Assembly: GCA_964291275.2 (NCBI GenBank)
Contig: OZ219800.1
Span: forward strand, 310,001-374,000
From: Bin80 sp964291275
Lineage (GTDB): Bacteria; Bacteroidota; Rhodothermia; Rhodothermales; Bin80
Direction of reading: 5' to 3'
DNA: 64,000 nucleotides
A model generated the notes under the pieces. The model did no database searches. It worked only from the letters and a program-made list of their open reading frames with translations, and was not told the origin of the DNA. The number at the start of each line of letters is the position of its first letter. Position 1 is the stretch's first letter. The position numbers and the translations under genes are program-made. Shown here one piece after another: positions 18,384 to 27,298 of the stretch.

Positions 18384-20456
18384 ATGAAATATGTCTCATG
18401 CGTATTTGCAGGGATGGTGTTTGCAATGTCGGCATGGGGGCAATCTAGATCGGAGGGATGTCCTTCAAGCCTGCAGGTGGTTGCGGGGATGTCCTCGCTG
18501 ATTGACTGTGCTTTGCAGACGGAATTTCACACATATCAGTGGACAAGTAAGGATCCGTCTTGGCTGGCCTACTTGAGTGACGTAACCGCGGCGGCCCCCC
18601 ATTTCCATGCGCCTGTGGAGGTTGAAATGCCTTACCACATAGTGTACAGTCGTCTGGTTTTTGATGACGAGGGAGCGGTTGTGGATCAGGGAGTGATTTC
18701 AATTTCTGTCCATCGGTCGGGGGAATCTGTGGTGTTGGAAGACGTGCAGCGTTCATGGTCAGGGAGTACAGCGTCTATGGATATCTCGTCTGATGGGATA
18801 TCAGAGCCAGCGGAAAGCGAGGTGCTTTTTTTGCGCTGTGTGCCGCAAATCACAGCTAATAGTGGGGAGATGGTAGAGATTCCATGTACCGGGCTTCATT
18901 CATCGGAGGGACTGCTGGAGTACCGGGTTGAGTTGGACTGGCCTCCGCACAGTGAGACAAAATTTCTTGGCGTGGGGGCGTTCAACTATTCTGTTCGTGC
19001 CCCCGTGATTCATGAGACCGCATCCGTTCGTATGCTTGAGATCATTGCCCAGGTTCCGGGAGCGGAGCAGGAGGTCTCCGTGCCTGTGGAGGTTCATGTT
19101 GTTAATCGGGCACCGATGCTCACCTGCGAGGATCTCGTTATAGACGAGGCCATGGATGCGGAGATTCCATGTTCGGTCATGTCGGAACAGGCGGTCCGGG
19201 TTCAGCTCATCTCCCAGCCTGCTCTGATACAGCCGAGGATCTACGACCACTGGCCAGGATTGGTGATTCCAGAGGTTGAGCGGGATACGTCTTTTGCGGT
19301 CACGGTTCGTGCGTTTGCGGAAAATCAGGTGGTGCAAAGGGTGTTTACGGTGATGGTTCGGAATACATCGGGATCTATGGATTTCGGGATTGAATGTGAT
19401 CCGGTGCGGCGGGAAGTCTACGAGGGAGACACGGCCTTTGACATTGTGTGTGGCACGATTGACAGTCCCACGGATGAGTTAAGTTGGTCTTGGTCGGCTG
19501 AAGGAGACACTCCGCTTGAGCTATTAGAGCCGTACCTGATAGGTGATGATCTTGGGACGGCCACGTTTCATGTGCCGAAGGATGTGACGCAGGACACTTT
19601 TTACGAGTATACAGTTACGGCAACCCATGATGATGCTGGAACATCCAATCGGGTGATTATCTCAATAACGGTTCTGGAGAAACCGGACATTGCTGTGGTT
19701 TGCGAGGATTCACGGGCTCGTACGGGAGATCCGCCACTTCGGCTTATGTGCACAGCCAGCAACTCCAAGGGGATCCCCTTGACCTACCAGTGGAATTGGA
19801 TGCCAAGCGAACGGCTTTCGGATCCTGCTGTGGCAACGCCGTTGTTTGAGGTTCCGGCGGATCAGCAGGAATTGGTACAGGACTATGTGTATGAGGTCAC
19901 GGCCTCGGCGGACTTTGCTGATCCGCCAGCCACACCGACTAGGGTGGTGGTGACGGTTCTCAAGAATCTGGGACCGCTGTCGGTGAACTGTAACAGTCCC
20001 ATTGAGGTTTATGCGGGGTCACCGGAGGTGCCCCTAGACTGCTCAATACCCGCGCCCGTACCGCCGGATCTCGTTTGGACCTGGGAGTTGGCAAACGGTA
20101 CGGAGGACCTGCTGGTCCAGAGTACTGGCGGAGCGCCGCCAGTATTTCACACGCCGTCCTTGGTGACCAGCACCACCACTTGGACCTATCTGCTTCAAGT
20201 GGATGCGCCGCCGCACTACGAAATTTCCGCGCCGCAGCAGGTTGAAATTATCGTGTTTCCCCGTCCAGTGCTTTCCCTGGAGTGTCCACAGAGCGTGGAA
20301 GTCACTGTGGGACAATCCCCGCAACCGATTGCGTGTAGGGTGACCAATGATCAGGATCTGGATCTGGCATACCGTTGGCGTTGGACTCCGCCGACGCGGC
20401 TCTCAGACGCTGCGGCAGCAAGCCCTGCCCATTACCCAAGTAATGGTGTAGTCTAA
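18384..20456 (+). CDS. secreted Ig-like / chaperone-like protein, 5' part (gene cut by an IS4-type IS)
   Basis: First part of a gene that resumes at 22994. The start at 18384 gives a clear signal peptide (MKYVSCVFAGMVFAMSAWGQ); an in-frame ATG lies at 18303. The mature part is a series of Ig-like modules of about 90 residues, many with paired cysteines (patterns like LECPQSVEVTVGQSPQPIAC). Native sequence ends at 20424; the last codons (about 10) are read from the IS. Removing the IS and one copy of AGCAAGCC restores the codon CCT and an open frame to 24345, about 1,130 residues in all. The 5' part alone would encode an exported fragment lacking the DUF4402-like and PapD-like segments. Confidence 0.85.
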   Translation: MKYVSCVFAGMVFAMSAWGQSRSEGCPSSLQVVAGMSSLIDCALQTEFHTYQWTSKDPSWLAYLSDVTAAAPHFHAPVEVEMPYHIVYSRLVFDDEGAVVDQGVISISVHRSGESVVLEDVQRSWSGSTASMDISSDGISEPAESEVLFLRCVPQITANSGEMVEIPCTGLHSSEGLLEYRVELDWPPHSETKFLGVGAFNYSVRAPVIHETASVRMLEIIAQVPGAEQEVSVPVEVHVVNRAPMLTCEDLVIDEAMDAEIPCSVMSEQAVRVQLISQPALIQPRIYDHWPGLVIPEVERDTSFAVTVRAFAENQVVQRVFTVMVRNTSGSMDFGIECDPVRREVYEGDTAFDIVCGTIDSPTDELSWSWSAEGDTPLELLEPYLIGDDLGTATFHVPKDVTQDTFYEYTVTATHDDAGTSNRVIISITVLEKPDIAVVCEDSRARTGDPPLRLMCTASNSKGIPLTYQWNWMPSERLSDPAVATPLFEVPADQQELVQDYVYEVTASADFADPPATPTRVVVTVLKNLGPLSVNCNSPIEVYAGSPEVPLDCSIPAPVPPDLVWTWELANGTEDLLVQSTGGAPPVFHTPSLVTSTTTWTYLLQVDAPPHYEISAPQQVEIIVFPRPVLSLECPQSVEVTVGQSPQPIACRVTNDQDLDLAYRWRWTPPTRLSDAAAASPAHYPSNGVV

Positions 20457-22985
20457 CTATTGTGGGAGATCCGTGAGCGTTTTTTCTACCGCCGTGATTG
20501 TCTGGTCGGAGCGCCTCTTTACAGCGCACGCCTTGATGGTCCGCAGCATAGGGTGACGGAGCGTTTTCACGCTTGGGTTCACGGTACCGGTACGTCCGGG
20601 CCATAGCATTGGGGTAAGAGTCTCCCGTTTCGTGAGGGTATCACGAATCTGCACAGCAGCAGCAGCGGGCCTGGGTCTCCTCAATGTGCATCTGATAGCC
20701 CACCAAGGCCATAGCGAGTCGTTCGATTCCCCTCCACATGACCTGATGGCCCGGCGGTGGGGCACGATTCCGGTTTTGATAGCCGCCCAACACCCCCACC
20801 AGCAACATGGCGTCCCGCAGCATCTTGGGTTCCGGCAGTCGTACCCGCTTGGCGTAGCCGGTCAAGAATCCAAGTTCCAGTTCTGTGAAGAATACCGACG
20901 GATCCAGCTCCGGCATGGTTCGCCCCAACAGCGTCAGCACCATGAGACGCCAGGCAATCACACAGTAGATCGCCAATGCCCGTTCCAGTCTTAAGGCGCT
21001 CCGCAGCTGCATATGTTCCACTTTGCAGCCACTCTTGAGCACCCGGAAAAAGTCCTCAATCCGCCAACGTTTCAGATAATACCCCAGCACCCGCTCCGCA
21101 GCCCGGGCCGAGGGCACCGCAAGACTGGTCAGCAGATACCATTCAATCGCCTTTTCACCCGCAGGCGGCGAGACTTCTTTGATATGCACCCCGGTGAGCG
21201 TCACCGGATCCGCATCCGCAACCAGTGGAGTCGCGGGCAGCGTAACCGGGCCATAGCGTACTTCGGCATCGGCGACGCGATAGGCGCGTCCGGCCGTCTT
21301 CGACCGCACGGACCGGCGATGAATCTCAATCCTGATCGTCTTGGCAGCTTTGCCACCGGACATCGTCTCAAACAGCTTTTTGCCTTTTGCCAGACGCCGA
21401 TTCTTAGATGCCCGCACCAGCAGATCAACCCGCTTGTGCTGCCGCTGCGCATCAAAGAGCGCAAAACTGTCGCCCTCCCGATCCATCACGCAGAGGACCT
21501 TGATCTTGCGCGATAGCTCCTGCGCGGCTTCACAAATATCCGCATAACCATCCAGCCACCGCTGCGCCTTTGGCTTCAACGGTCCATCGGTCGGATCTTT
21601 GTAACTGCACCGCAACACGCCCAGTGGCAGACCATCGGTGGTGGTCGCCAGCGTGGTATGAATATGCAGTCCCCGCGATTTGGTCGTGGTCTGATTCTGA
21701 CCAATGACTTCCAAGTCCTCGCAGGCCAGACGCGACCCGTAATTGAGCCGACTGCCATCCTGGATGCATAAGACCACCTTTTGGCTGCGCATACGCTCTA
21801 TGGTACGCGCCCGATGCGGGGCCAACACGTTCTCCGGCGTCACCTCAGACGCCGGATCGCTCGCCAGCAGGCGATAATGCCCCTTGACCGCCGCCCGATC
21901 ATAGCCCGTGTTCCCGGTAATCGCCGCGCCGATGGTATCGGCGAGCAGAGACGCACTCTTGACCAGCCGCGCCGAGCGCAGCGCGTTGCCCAGCGGCGCA
22001 TCCCCAAACTCGGCATCGGCCCACTGTTCGCTATCCAACATCTCACCAGGTTGTCTGACCGGACGTAATTCCACCGCAGGCACCCCCAGTTGCTGACGCC
22101 ACCTGCGATTAAGTTCGTATACATACAACGCCTTCGGCGGCTCCGGAGTGTCATGGCGGAGGCCGCCAGCGGTTTGTCCAATGTACTGAAAATTGGTGGC
22201 CTTGAAGCAGGAACCCGACCATTCGGGATCCACATAGGTTTCAACGATCCACACCCGGTAGCCGTAATGCTGCTGATAGTCCTCAGCCAGTCGCCTGAGC
22301 AGGCGACTGAGCACGTAGCTGGCCAGATGCTGGCATCGCTCCCGCATCAGGAATCGGCTCAGACACACCACACGGTGCAGATGGGCCTGTCGCTGTGCGT
22401 CCGACCAGGCCATCCACTGCTCCCGGGCCGCCAGTCGCAGGGCGGCCGCCGAAAAACCGACCGCACCCACATAACCGTGTGCACTGTCAATCAGATACCG
22501 TACCTGGGCACCGCAAAATGTCGTCACACCACGCGGATGCTCATGATGCAACAGCGTGTTCCAAATCTCACGCTGATCGGTGTCGGTCACCTTAACCAGC
22601 GTAAGACCCTCCACCTCGTTAACAACCTCAGGCAAACGTTCCGGGGCAGGCACCGGTTCGGCCAGCAGGCGGGGACCCGCCCCCGCCGCGTAATTGTTCG
22701 TCGGCGCAGGCAATGCTATCCGCCCACGGTCGGCCAGCTTTGACAACGCACGGGCGCAAGTGGACACCTGCAACCGACCGCAGGCATCAACGAATGTGAA
22801 AAGTTCACACACGCGCCTTGCTATCGCCGCGCGCGTGGACAACGCGGCATCGCCCAACACCGCGGTGAGACGCGACTGCGATTCCGGAGCACTCAAGGTG
22901 CGCAAAACCTGACTCTGCGTGAACATGCCACCAATATATGGGGCACTGTTCAGAATGTCAAGTCAAAAAGTTGGGTAATGGGCAG
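20425..22985 (-). mobile_element. IS4-type insertion sequence with DruA-like domain in its transposase
   Basis: The ends are CTGCCCATTACCCAA and its complement TTGGGTAATGGGCAG. The 8-bp sequence AGCAAGCC is present on both sides (20417-20424 and 22986-22993), a clean target duplication. The element is 2,561 bp, with a single minus-strand transposase gene. About 215 bp of non-coding sequence lies between the transposase stop and the left end. Confidence 0.9.
20641..22926 (-). CDS. IS4-type transposase fused to an N-terminal DruA-like (DUF4338) domain
   Basis: 761 residues, much longer than a simple IS4 transposase. Residues of about 95-270 match the DUF4338/DruA pattern: WNTLLHHEHPRGV, RYLIDSAHGYVGAVGFSAAA, CLSRFLMRERCQHLASYVLS, the YGYRVWIVETYVDPEWSG block and FKATNFQYIGQTAGG. 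Residues of about 300-761 are a Tn5-like DDE domain, with acidic residues in CIQDGSRLNY and CVMDREGDSFALF and the signature RWRIEDFFRVLKSG. DruA is known from the Druantia anti-phage system, but here the domain belongs to a mobile element bounded by inverted repeats. The reading frame is intact. Confidence 0.9.
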   Translation of the reverse strand: MFTQSQVLRTLSAPESQSRLTAVLGDAALSTRAAIARRVCELFTFVDACGRLQVSTCARALSKLADRGRIALPAPTNNYAAGAGPRLLAEPVPAPERLPEVVNEVEGLTLVKVTDTDQREIWNTLLHHEHPRGVTTFCGAQVRYLIDSAHGYVGAVGFSAAALRLAAREQWMAWSDAQRQAHLHRVVCLSRFLMRERCQHLASYVLSRLLRRLAEDYQQHYGYRVWIVETYVDPEWSGSCFKATNFQYIGQTAGGLRHDTPEPPKALYVYELNRRWRQQLGVPAVELRPVRQPGEMLDSEQWADAEFGDAPLGNALRSARLVKSASLLADTIGAAITGNTGYDRAAVKGHYRLLASDPASEVTPENVLAPHRARTIERMRSQKVVLCIQDGSRLNYGSRLACEDLEVIGQNQTTTKSRGLHIHTTLATTTDGLPLGVLRCSYKDPTDGPLKPKAQRWLDGYADICEAAQELSRKIKVLCVMDREGDSFALFDAQRQHKRVDLLVRASKNRRLAKGKKLFETMSGGKAAKTIRIEIHRRSVRSKTAGRAYRVADAEVRYGPVTLPATPLVADADPVTLTGVHIKEVSPPAGEKAIEWYLLTSLAVPSARAAERVLGYYLKRWRIEDFFRVLKSGCKVEHMQLRSALRLERALAIYCVIAWRLMVLTLLGRTMPELDPSVFFTELELGFLTGYAKRVRLPEPKMLRDAMLLVGVLGGYQNRNRAPPPGHQVMWRGIERLAMALVGYQMHIEETQARCCCCADS

Positions 22986-24345
22986 AGCAAGCCCTTTGTT
23001 TGAGGTACCTCTCCGCCAGCGTGCGGTTTCGCTCACCTATCCGTATACGGTAACCGTCTGGGCTGATCTTGCAGATCCGGTGGAGGCATCCTTAGAGGTT
23101 ACGGTACTGAACCCCGCTACGTTGCCTTCAGAAGTAATGGAGGTTACGACATCCAGTCTGGACCTTGGCGTGGCAGGGCCGCAGGGGCAGGTAGTCTTGG
23201 ATCCGGCGACAGAGCAGATGTCCGGGCAGATCTACGAAGGAGCCCCAAATGCTGGGCGGATGATGCTTCGGGCACAGGACAGTGTGACGGTGTCCTTGGA
23301 ACAGCTACGCTCCGTCGTATTACACCACTCGGAGCAGGATCGGACGCTGACGCTGGTTCCCGAGTGGGCCTATTCCGAGTCCTGCGTCCAATTTCTGGCG
23401 AACACCCAGGCTAGTCAGACCATACGGGTTCGTCTAGATCCCGGCGATTGCCATGTTATCCGTATCGGAGGGACCGCCTCCCTGGAAGGGGCCGCCCCAG
23501 GAACATATTCTGGGTATGCGGCCGTAGTCTTGACACTCAATGAGGTTGAGGAAATCTTCACGATCCCCGTCATGCTGACTGTTGGGGCCGCCCGGCAGGT
23601 GGTAGTGCTGGGCCCCTCCGGTGTCAGCTTCGAATCGGCTCAAGGCGCTACGTTATCCGGAGAGGAGCGGATTCAAATCTGGCCACAGGTCGCTGTGTTT
23701 GAATCTGGGCTCCGCCGTGTGACCTTTGAACTCCATAATCCATCCCTTTACCCGATGGAGGTGGAGGTTTCTACCACATTCGGGTACCGGGAGCATGGGG
23801 ACAGCGGATCTATCCTGGTTGTTGATCCCGGCATGGGGCCGGACAACCTTGTAACGGCCTTGTCCGTGTATCCAGGAATCGTGGTACTATTGCCTGGCGA
23901 GACTAAACAGGTTCAGTCTGCGATCACCGGACCGATGGAGGAGCGGGGCTACGCCGGGATGTTCAATTTTACCGTGACGCCGCGCAGCTATATTGATCAG
24001 CTTCGCACGCCGGGCCCGGTGGGCCCGGCCCGGATCGTCTTTCAGATCCCGGCACTCTATATTCCAGACTCGGAACCCGCACTGCTTCGTGCGGATATGG
24101 AGTCGCAAACCGAGGAGGCCCTCATTGTTGTTTTTGAGACGGATACGGTCCCCTTTTACGGTCAGGTACTCGTCTTCGAAGACGGAGGCCGAGAGGTGGG
24201 ACGCTCCGACCTTCTGGTCGTGACGCGCAGCCGAGTGCGTATTGCTCTGGAGGCCAGATCCCAAGGACCCTTTAGATTAAAATTCGAACCATACCCACCG
24301 AATCTTCGCCCCCCTGCCGATGTGCACCTTTTCAACGACTTGTGA
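22978..24345 (+). CDS. secreted Ig-like / DUF4402 / PapD-like protein, 3' part
   Basis: Continuation of the gene starting at 18384; native sequence from 22994. It completes an Ig-like module (LFEVPLRQRAVSLTYPYTVT). At about 23140-23590 it shows a DUF4402-like segment (SLDLGVAGPQGQVVLDP, later IRIGGTASLEGAAPGTYSGY), a fold used by some pilin-like subunits. From about 23600 it resembles a PapD-type chaperone: RRVTFELHNPSLYPMEVEV, then ILVVDPG and VLLPGETKQVQ. The usher-like gene at 28841 makes a chaperone-usher-like role plausible. The domain names come from patterns I recognise, not a profile search. Confidence 0.8.
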   Translation: MGRASPLFEVPLRQRAVSLTYPYTVTVWADLADPVEASLEVTVLNPATLPSEVMEVTTSSLDLGVAGPQGQVVLDPATEQMSGQIYEGAPNAGRMMLRAQDSVTVSLEQLRSVVLHHSEQDRTLTLVPEWAYSESCVQFLANTQASQTIRVRLDPGDCHVIRIGGTASLEGAAPGTYSGYAAVVLTLNEVEEIFTIPVMLTVGAARQVVVLGPSGVSFESAQGATLSGEERIQIWPQVAVFESGLRRVTFELHNPSLYPMEVEVSTTFGYREHGDSGSILVVDPGMGPDNLVTALSVYPGIVVLLPGETKQVQSAITGPMEERGYAGMFNFTVTPRSYIDQLRTPGPVGPARIVFQIPALYIPDSEPALLRADMESQTEEALIVVFETDTVPFYGQVLVFEDGGREVGRSDLLVVTRSRVRIALEARSQGPFRLKFEPYPPNLRPPADVHLFNDL

Positions 24346-24436
24346 GTTCGTGCAACCTGACATGATTACTGGTCACCGGTTTATGCAAGCGTTCCATTTG
24401 CTTCTCCACCGATGTATCGTGGAGATTAAGAGGGCG

Positions 24437-25144
24437 ATGCCCATTGCAATATTGCCGTATCTGTTTTGGGGCTCCATCGGTCTTGTGGGCATGGTCGGTC
24501 CGGTGCTCGGACAGACCGCAGAGGTGACCCAGCGGGTGATACCCGCTGCCGAAATGAGCAACTTGACGTTTCTTCGCACATTCCTTGAGGAGCAGTTCAT
24601 TTTTCCCGAGGATACCGCGTACACGCATGCGTTATTCTTTGATCTCACGCGGGACGGATTTGGATCGAATGATATTCTGGTTCTCTACCCGGCAGAAGAG
24701 CAGTTTCTACTCGGCACCTACTTGCCGGAGCAGATGGCGGCAGTCCTAAGTACACAGGGTTTGTCCACAGATTATGTTCTGGTGACCTCGCGAGAACGTA
24801 TTGGCATGGTTGCGGAGGAGGCCAAACAGGAAATAAATCCCAAAAAAGCGCTTGCAGGTTCGTTCTTGGGATCTGCGCTGAACTATTATCCAAGCGGAGA
24901 TTTTGAGGGCTATATCTCCCTGCAGGGCGACGATGTACGGGCCAGCTTCTGGGGCTATACCGAAGACTTGTGGCAGTATGCTGCTCCAGTGGCAAACCAG
25001 TGTGTGCAGCCCGGTACTGAGCCTATGATCCTGATGGCTCACAAACAACCAGAGATTCGTGCCTTTCTGGATGTAGATGGTTGTGTAGTGGTTGAATCCA
25101 GTACCACTGCGGCACAAGTAACTTCACGTGAATGTAAAAAGTAG
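24437..25144 (+). CDS. exported protein of unknown function in the motor/adhesin cluster
   Basis: 235 residues. The start at 24437 gives an N-terminus MPIAILPYLFWGSIGLVGMV ending in a GQ cleavage site, a likely signal peptide; the longer frame from 24320 would overlap the preceding gene. A purine-rich AGGG lies just upstream. The mature part is alpha/beta-looking, with two cysteines near the C-terminus (NQCVQPG and DGCVVVE). I do not recognise the family. It ends 2 nt before the next gene (ExbD-like), so it is almost certainly in the same transcript. A periplasmic partner of the motor is a guess. Confidence 0.75.
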   Translation: MPIAILPYLFWGSIGLVGMVGPVLGQTAEVTQRVIPAAEMSNLTFLRTFLEEQFIFPEDTAYTHALFFDLTRDGFGSNDILVLYPAEEQFLLGTYLPEQMAAVLSTQGLSTDYVLVTSRERIGMVAEEAKQEINPKKALAGSFLGSALNYYPSGDFEGYISLQGDDVRASFWGYTEDLWQYAAPVANQCVQPGTEPMILMAHKQPEIRAFLDVDGCVVVESSTTAAQVTSRECKK

Positions 25145-25146
25145 TC

Positions 25147-25524
25147 ATGCAAGGAGATCGGTCGGATTTGATGGTGTTTATCGACCTTGGGTTTGTGCTT
25201 CTGGTCGGTTTTTTGATTTTGACGGAGACCACGCCCCGAATTAATGTAGCTCTGCCTGGAGAAGTCGAGGAGGTATCCACCCCAGAGCAAGAATCGGATG
25301 TGCTCAATCTGCGCTTTAGCGGTACATCACGGTTTCTCGTAGATGACGGACAGGAGATTCTCTGCAACTCGGAGGGCCTTCAAGACCTAGTCTTATGTAT
25401 GGAGCAACAGTCGCGTACAGCAATCTTTGTGCTGATTCCTGAAGGGACTGCTCCTGTGCAGCACTTGGTTTCTCTTCTAGACTTGTGCCGGAAATACGAC
25501 AGAACCTGTACCGTTCCGAACTGA
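25147..25524 (+). CDS. ExbD/TolR-like protein 1
   Basis: 125 residues with one N-terminal membrane segment, VFIDLGFVLLVGFLILTET, then a periplasmic domain. The aspartate near the membrane segment start (FID) matches the position of the proton-path aspartate in ExbD, TolR and MotB relatives. The periplasmic part ends with a pattern typical of the family (VFVLIPEG...PVQHLVSLLDLCRKY). ExbD-type proteins pair with ExbB-type channels to turn proton flow into force on a TonB-like partner; the partners here are probably the products of 25891 and 31314. It is short and diverged, so paralogy with the second ExbD-like gene at 26933 is inferred from shared architecture. Confidence 0.8.
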   Translation: MQGDRSDLMVFIDLGFVLLVGFLILTETTPRINVALPGEVEEVSTPEQESDVLNLRFSGTSRFLVDDGQEILCNSEGLQDLVLCMEQQSRTAIFVLIPEGTAPVQHLVSLLDLCRKYDRTCTVPN

Positions 25525-25890
25525 TTATGCCGAACATGTTGGGTCCTTTCTTGAATGTTAAGCATCGAATTCAGGATCATAGTCATGATTAATGTTGTTT
25601 GCCACATCCACACTATGGAAGTACGATCCAGTACCTCTGTCGTCTTTTTACATTGCGTCTTTGCGGGAGTAACACAAGCCGATCTATAAGACCTGTGTCT
25701 ATGTGGTTTACCGGGATGGTACTGCGGCAAAATTTGTCCGGGCGGGAGTCGTCCTCAAACGATGGTGTTAAGTACGTTGGGGATGACTTCTGGACGGCAG
25801 GATTCCGTAAAAAATGTTGCTTTCCAAAAGGCCATTTATCTTACCTTACTGCTGTTTTCCGAATTCCTTAACAATACGATTTTTCCCCAA
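25525..25890 (+). other. gap without a recognisable gene inside the motor cluster
   Basis: About 366 bp lie between the ExbD-like 1 gene and the TonB-like gene. Short stretches look like decayed coding sequence (for example codons for VYVVYRDGTAAKFVRAGVVL at about 25698-25760), but I find no start, no ribosome site and no known family. It may hold a promoter for the genes downstream, or the remains of a lost gene. Confidence 0.4.
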
Positions 25891-26940
25891 ATGGAGCGGC
25901 CCTCTTTTTTTGAGGATTTTTCTCAATCCGATCGCAGTCTGACTGTGAGTTTGTTTACGGCGGTGATCGTCTGTATTGCTGTGGTGATCCATATTGTTCC
26001 CATGCCCACGCGCGCGGGTGTGGATCGGTCCCTTGAGAGTTTCGTTTTGGAATCCATGGCGATTGCGATGAATACTCCAGAGGAGATTGAACTGGAGGAG
26101 GTGACCGAAGATGTTGTTTTGGAGGAGGAGCCGGAGGTGACACTGGAGGATTTTGATGAATTGCTGTCTTCCTTTATGGATCTGTCTCTGTCTGATGTTC
26201 CTTCGTTAAATGAAGAGGGGCTGGAAACAAAGACTTCCCAATCGCTCCTCCAGACAGAACCGGAGCTGGATTTCGGGACCGAAGATGCCTTGGGGGGACT
26301 CGGGACGGGTCGTACAGACCGGAACCCAGACCTGTTTCCGCAAGTCGAACGGAGCCCTGGGACGCTGTTGCGACCGAACATTGTATCGGGACTTTCAAGT
26401 TCCCCGGACATCCAGCTCACAGATGGCACCGGGGATGTGTCTGAGGGCGAACTCACGCTTCGGGAAGAGGATTCGGCCCGTCTTGGAACTCTTGAATCGG
26501 TGTACGAAGGCTTGGACCGGAGCACACTGACCCCCGACGAGGTCGCCCGTGAGGATGCTGTGGTGCTGTGGATGAAGGCCTCCCAAGGCATGTCGCTGGA
26601 CCCCGCCATCCGGGCCTTGTTTAGATCAGCGGCCGCGGACTTGGTGTTCAAGGGCCCGGTCCTGTTGGACGGCCAGAACTGGACCTTGCAACTAGCCTAT
26701 GCCCCCTCCAGCCGAACACTAAAGATCGCCTTGATCCAGGGCAGCATACTGTTTTACTTTATTGATCCGGGATTGCAAAACAGAGCCAATTACCACGAAA
26801 AGGGGCGTGTTGAGTTTGATGAAGACTCCCGGGTGGTATCCTTGGAATTGGAGGAGACATCTGTGCAAAGCCCGGACGCAATCCGTGTGTTCAACCTGTT
26901 TTTGTCATGGTGGTCCAACGAGTCCCAGTCTAATGGATGA
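25891..26940 (+). CDS. TonB-like inner-membrane protein with acidic periplasmic linker
   Basis: 349 residues starting at MERPSFFEDF; the frame is open further upstream but without support. One N-terminal membrane segment (SLFTAVIVCIAVVIHIVPMP) is followed by a strongly acidic linker (EEIELEEVTEDVVLEEEPEV and more) instead of the usual Pro/Lys-rich TonB linker. After a low-complexity stretch comes a C-terminal folded domain from about residue 215 (GPVLLDGQNWTLQLAY ... VRVFNLFLSWW-like end) that I do not recognise. Its position between two ExbD-like genes and its topology suggest a TonB/TolA-type transducer reaching across the periplasm. Its stop overlaps the next gene by 8 nt. Confidence 0.7.
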   Translation: MERPSFFEDFSQSDRSLTVSLFTAVIVCIAVVIHIVPMPTRAGVDRSLESFVLESMAIAMNTPEEIELEEVTEDVVLEEEPEVTLEDFDELLSSFMDLSLSDVPSLNEEGLETKTSQSLLQTEPELDFGTEDALGGLGTGRTDRNPDLFPQVERSPGTLLRPNIVSGLSSSPDIQLTDGTGDVSEGELTLREEDSARLGTLESVYEGLDRSTLTPDEVAREDAVVLWMKASQGMSLDPAIRALFRSAAADLVFKGPVLLDGQNWTLQLAYAPSSRTLKIALIQGSILFYFIDPGLQNRANYHEKGRVEFDEDSRVVSLELEETSVQSPDAIRVFNLFLSWWSNESQSNG

Positions 26941-27298
26941 ATCTTTTGTTGACATTGTGCTGATTATTCTGGCTGCGCTGGTGGCGGTGGCCGTGATGCC
27001 GGAATTCAGTGTAGAGTTACCCGTAAGCACGGAGGTTCAGGAAGGTGCCACCGTGCTTACACCTTTGCAGATTTCCATGATGAACACCGGAAATTTGACG
27101 TATCTGAATTCCCTTAATGAAGAGGAGTCCCTTCCGTATGCGCGGTTGTACGATCTAGTTGTGGGGACACCGTCCACACGAATCGTCGAAATCCATGCCG
27201 ATGAAGCGGCACCGGCCATATACCTGTTGGAGGTGAATCGGGTTATTCAGAGGGCCGGCAGGAACGCAGTCTTTTTGATTCAGGCAGAAAATGATTAA
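26933..27298 (+). CDS. ExbD/TolR-like protein 2
   Basis: 121 residues. The start at 26933 (MDESFVDIVLIILAALVAVA) is chosen because the membrane segment then begins at residue 5, as in ExbD; it overlaps the previous stop by 8 nt. The aspartate in FVDIV occupies the conserved proton-path position. The periplasmic part (RIVEIHADEAAPAIYLLEV) resembles the ExbD fold. Having two ExbD-like proteins with one ExbB-like protein is also seen in some gliding and Tol-type motors. It overlaps the following lipoprotein gene by 8 nt, so the three genes are translationally coupled. Confidence 0.8.
   Translation: MDESFVDIVLIILAALVAVAVMPEFSVELPVSTEVQEGATVLTPLQISMMNTGNLTYLNSLNEEESLPYARLYDLVVGTPSTRIVEIHADEAAPAIYLLEVNRVIQRAGRNAVFLIQAEND

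Noticed and set aside
20641..22926. Druantia-type defence system suggested by the DruA domain
   Set aside because: The domain is fused to a DDE transposase inside an element with inverted repeats and a target duplication; no DruB-E genes are nearby.
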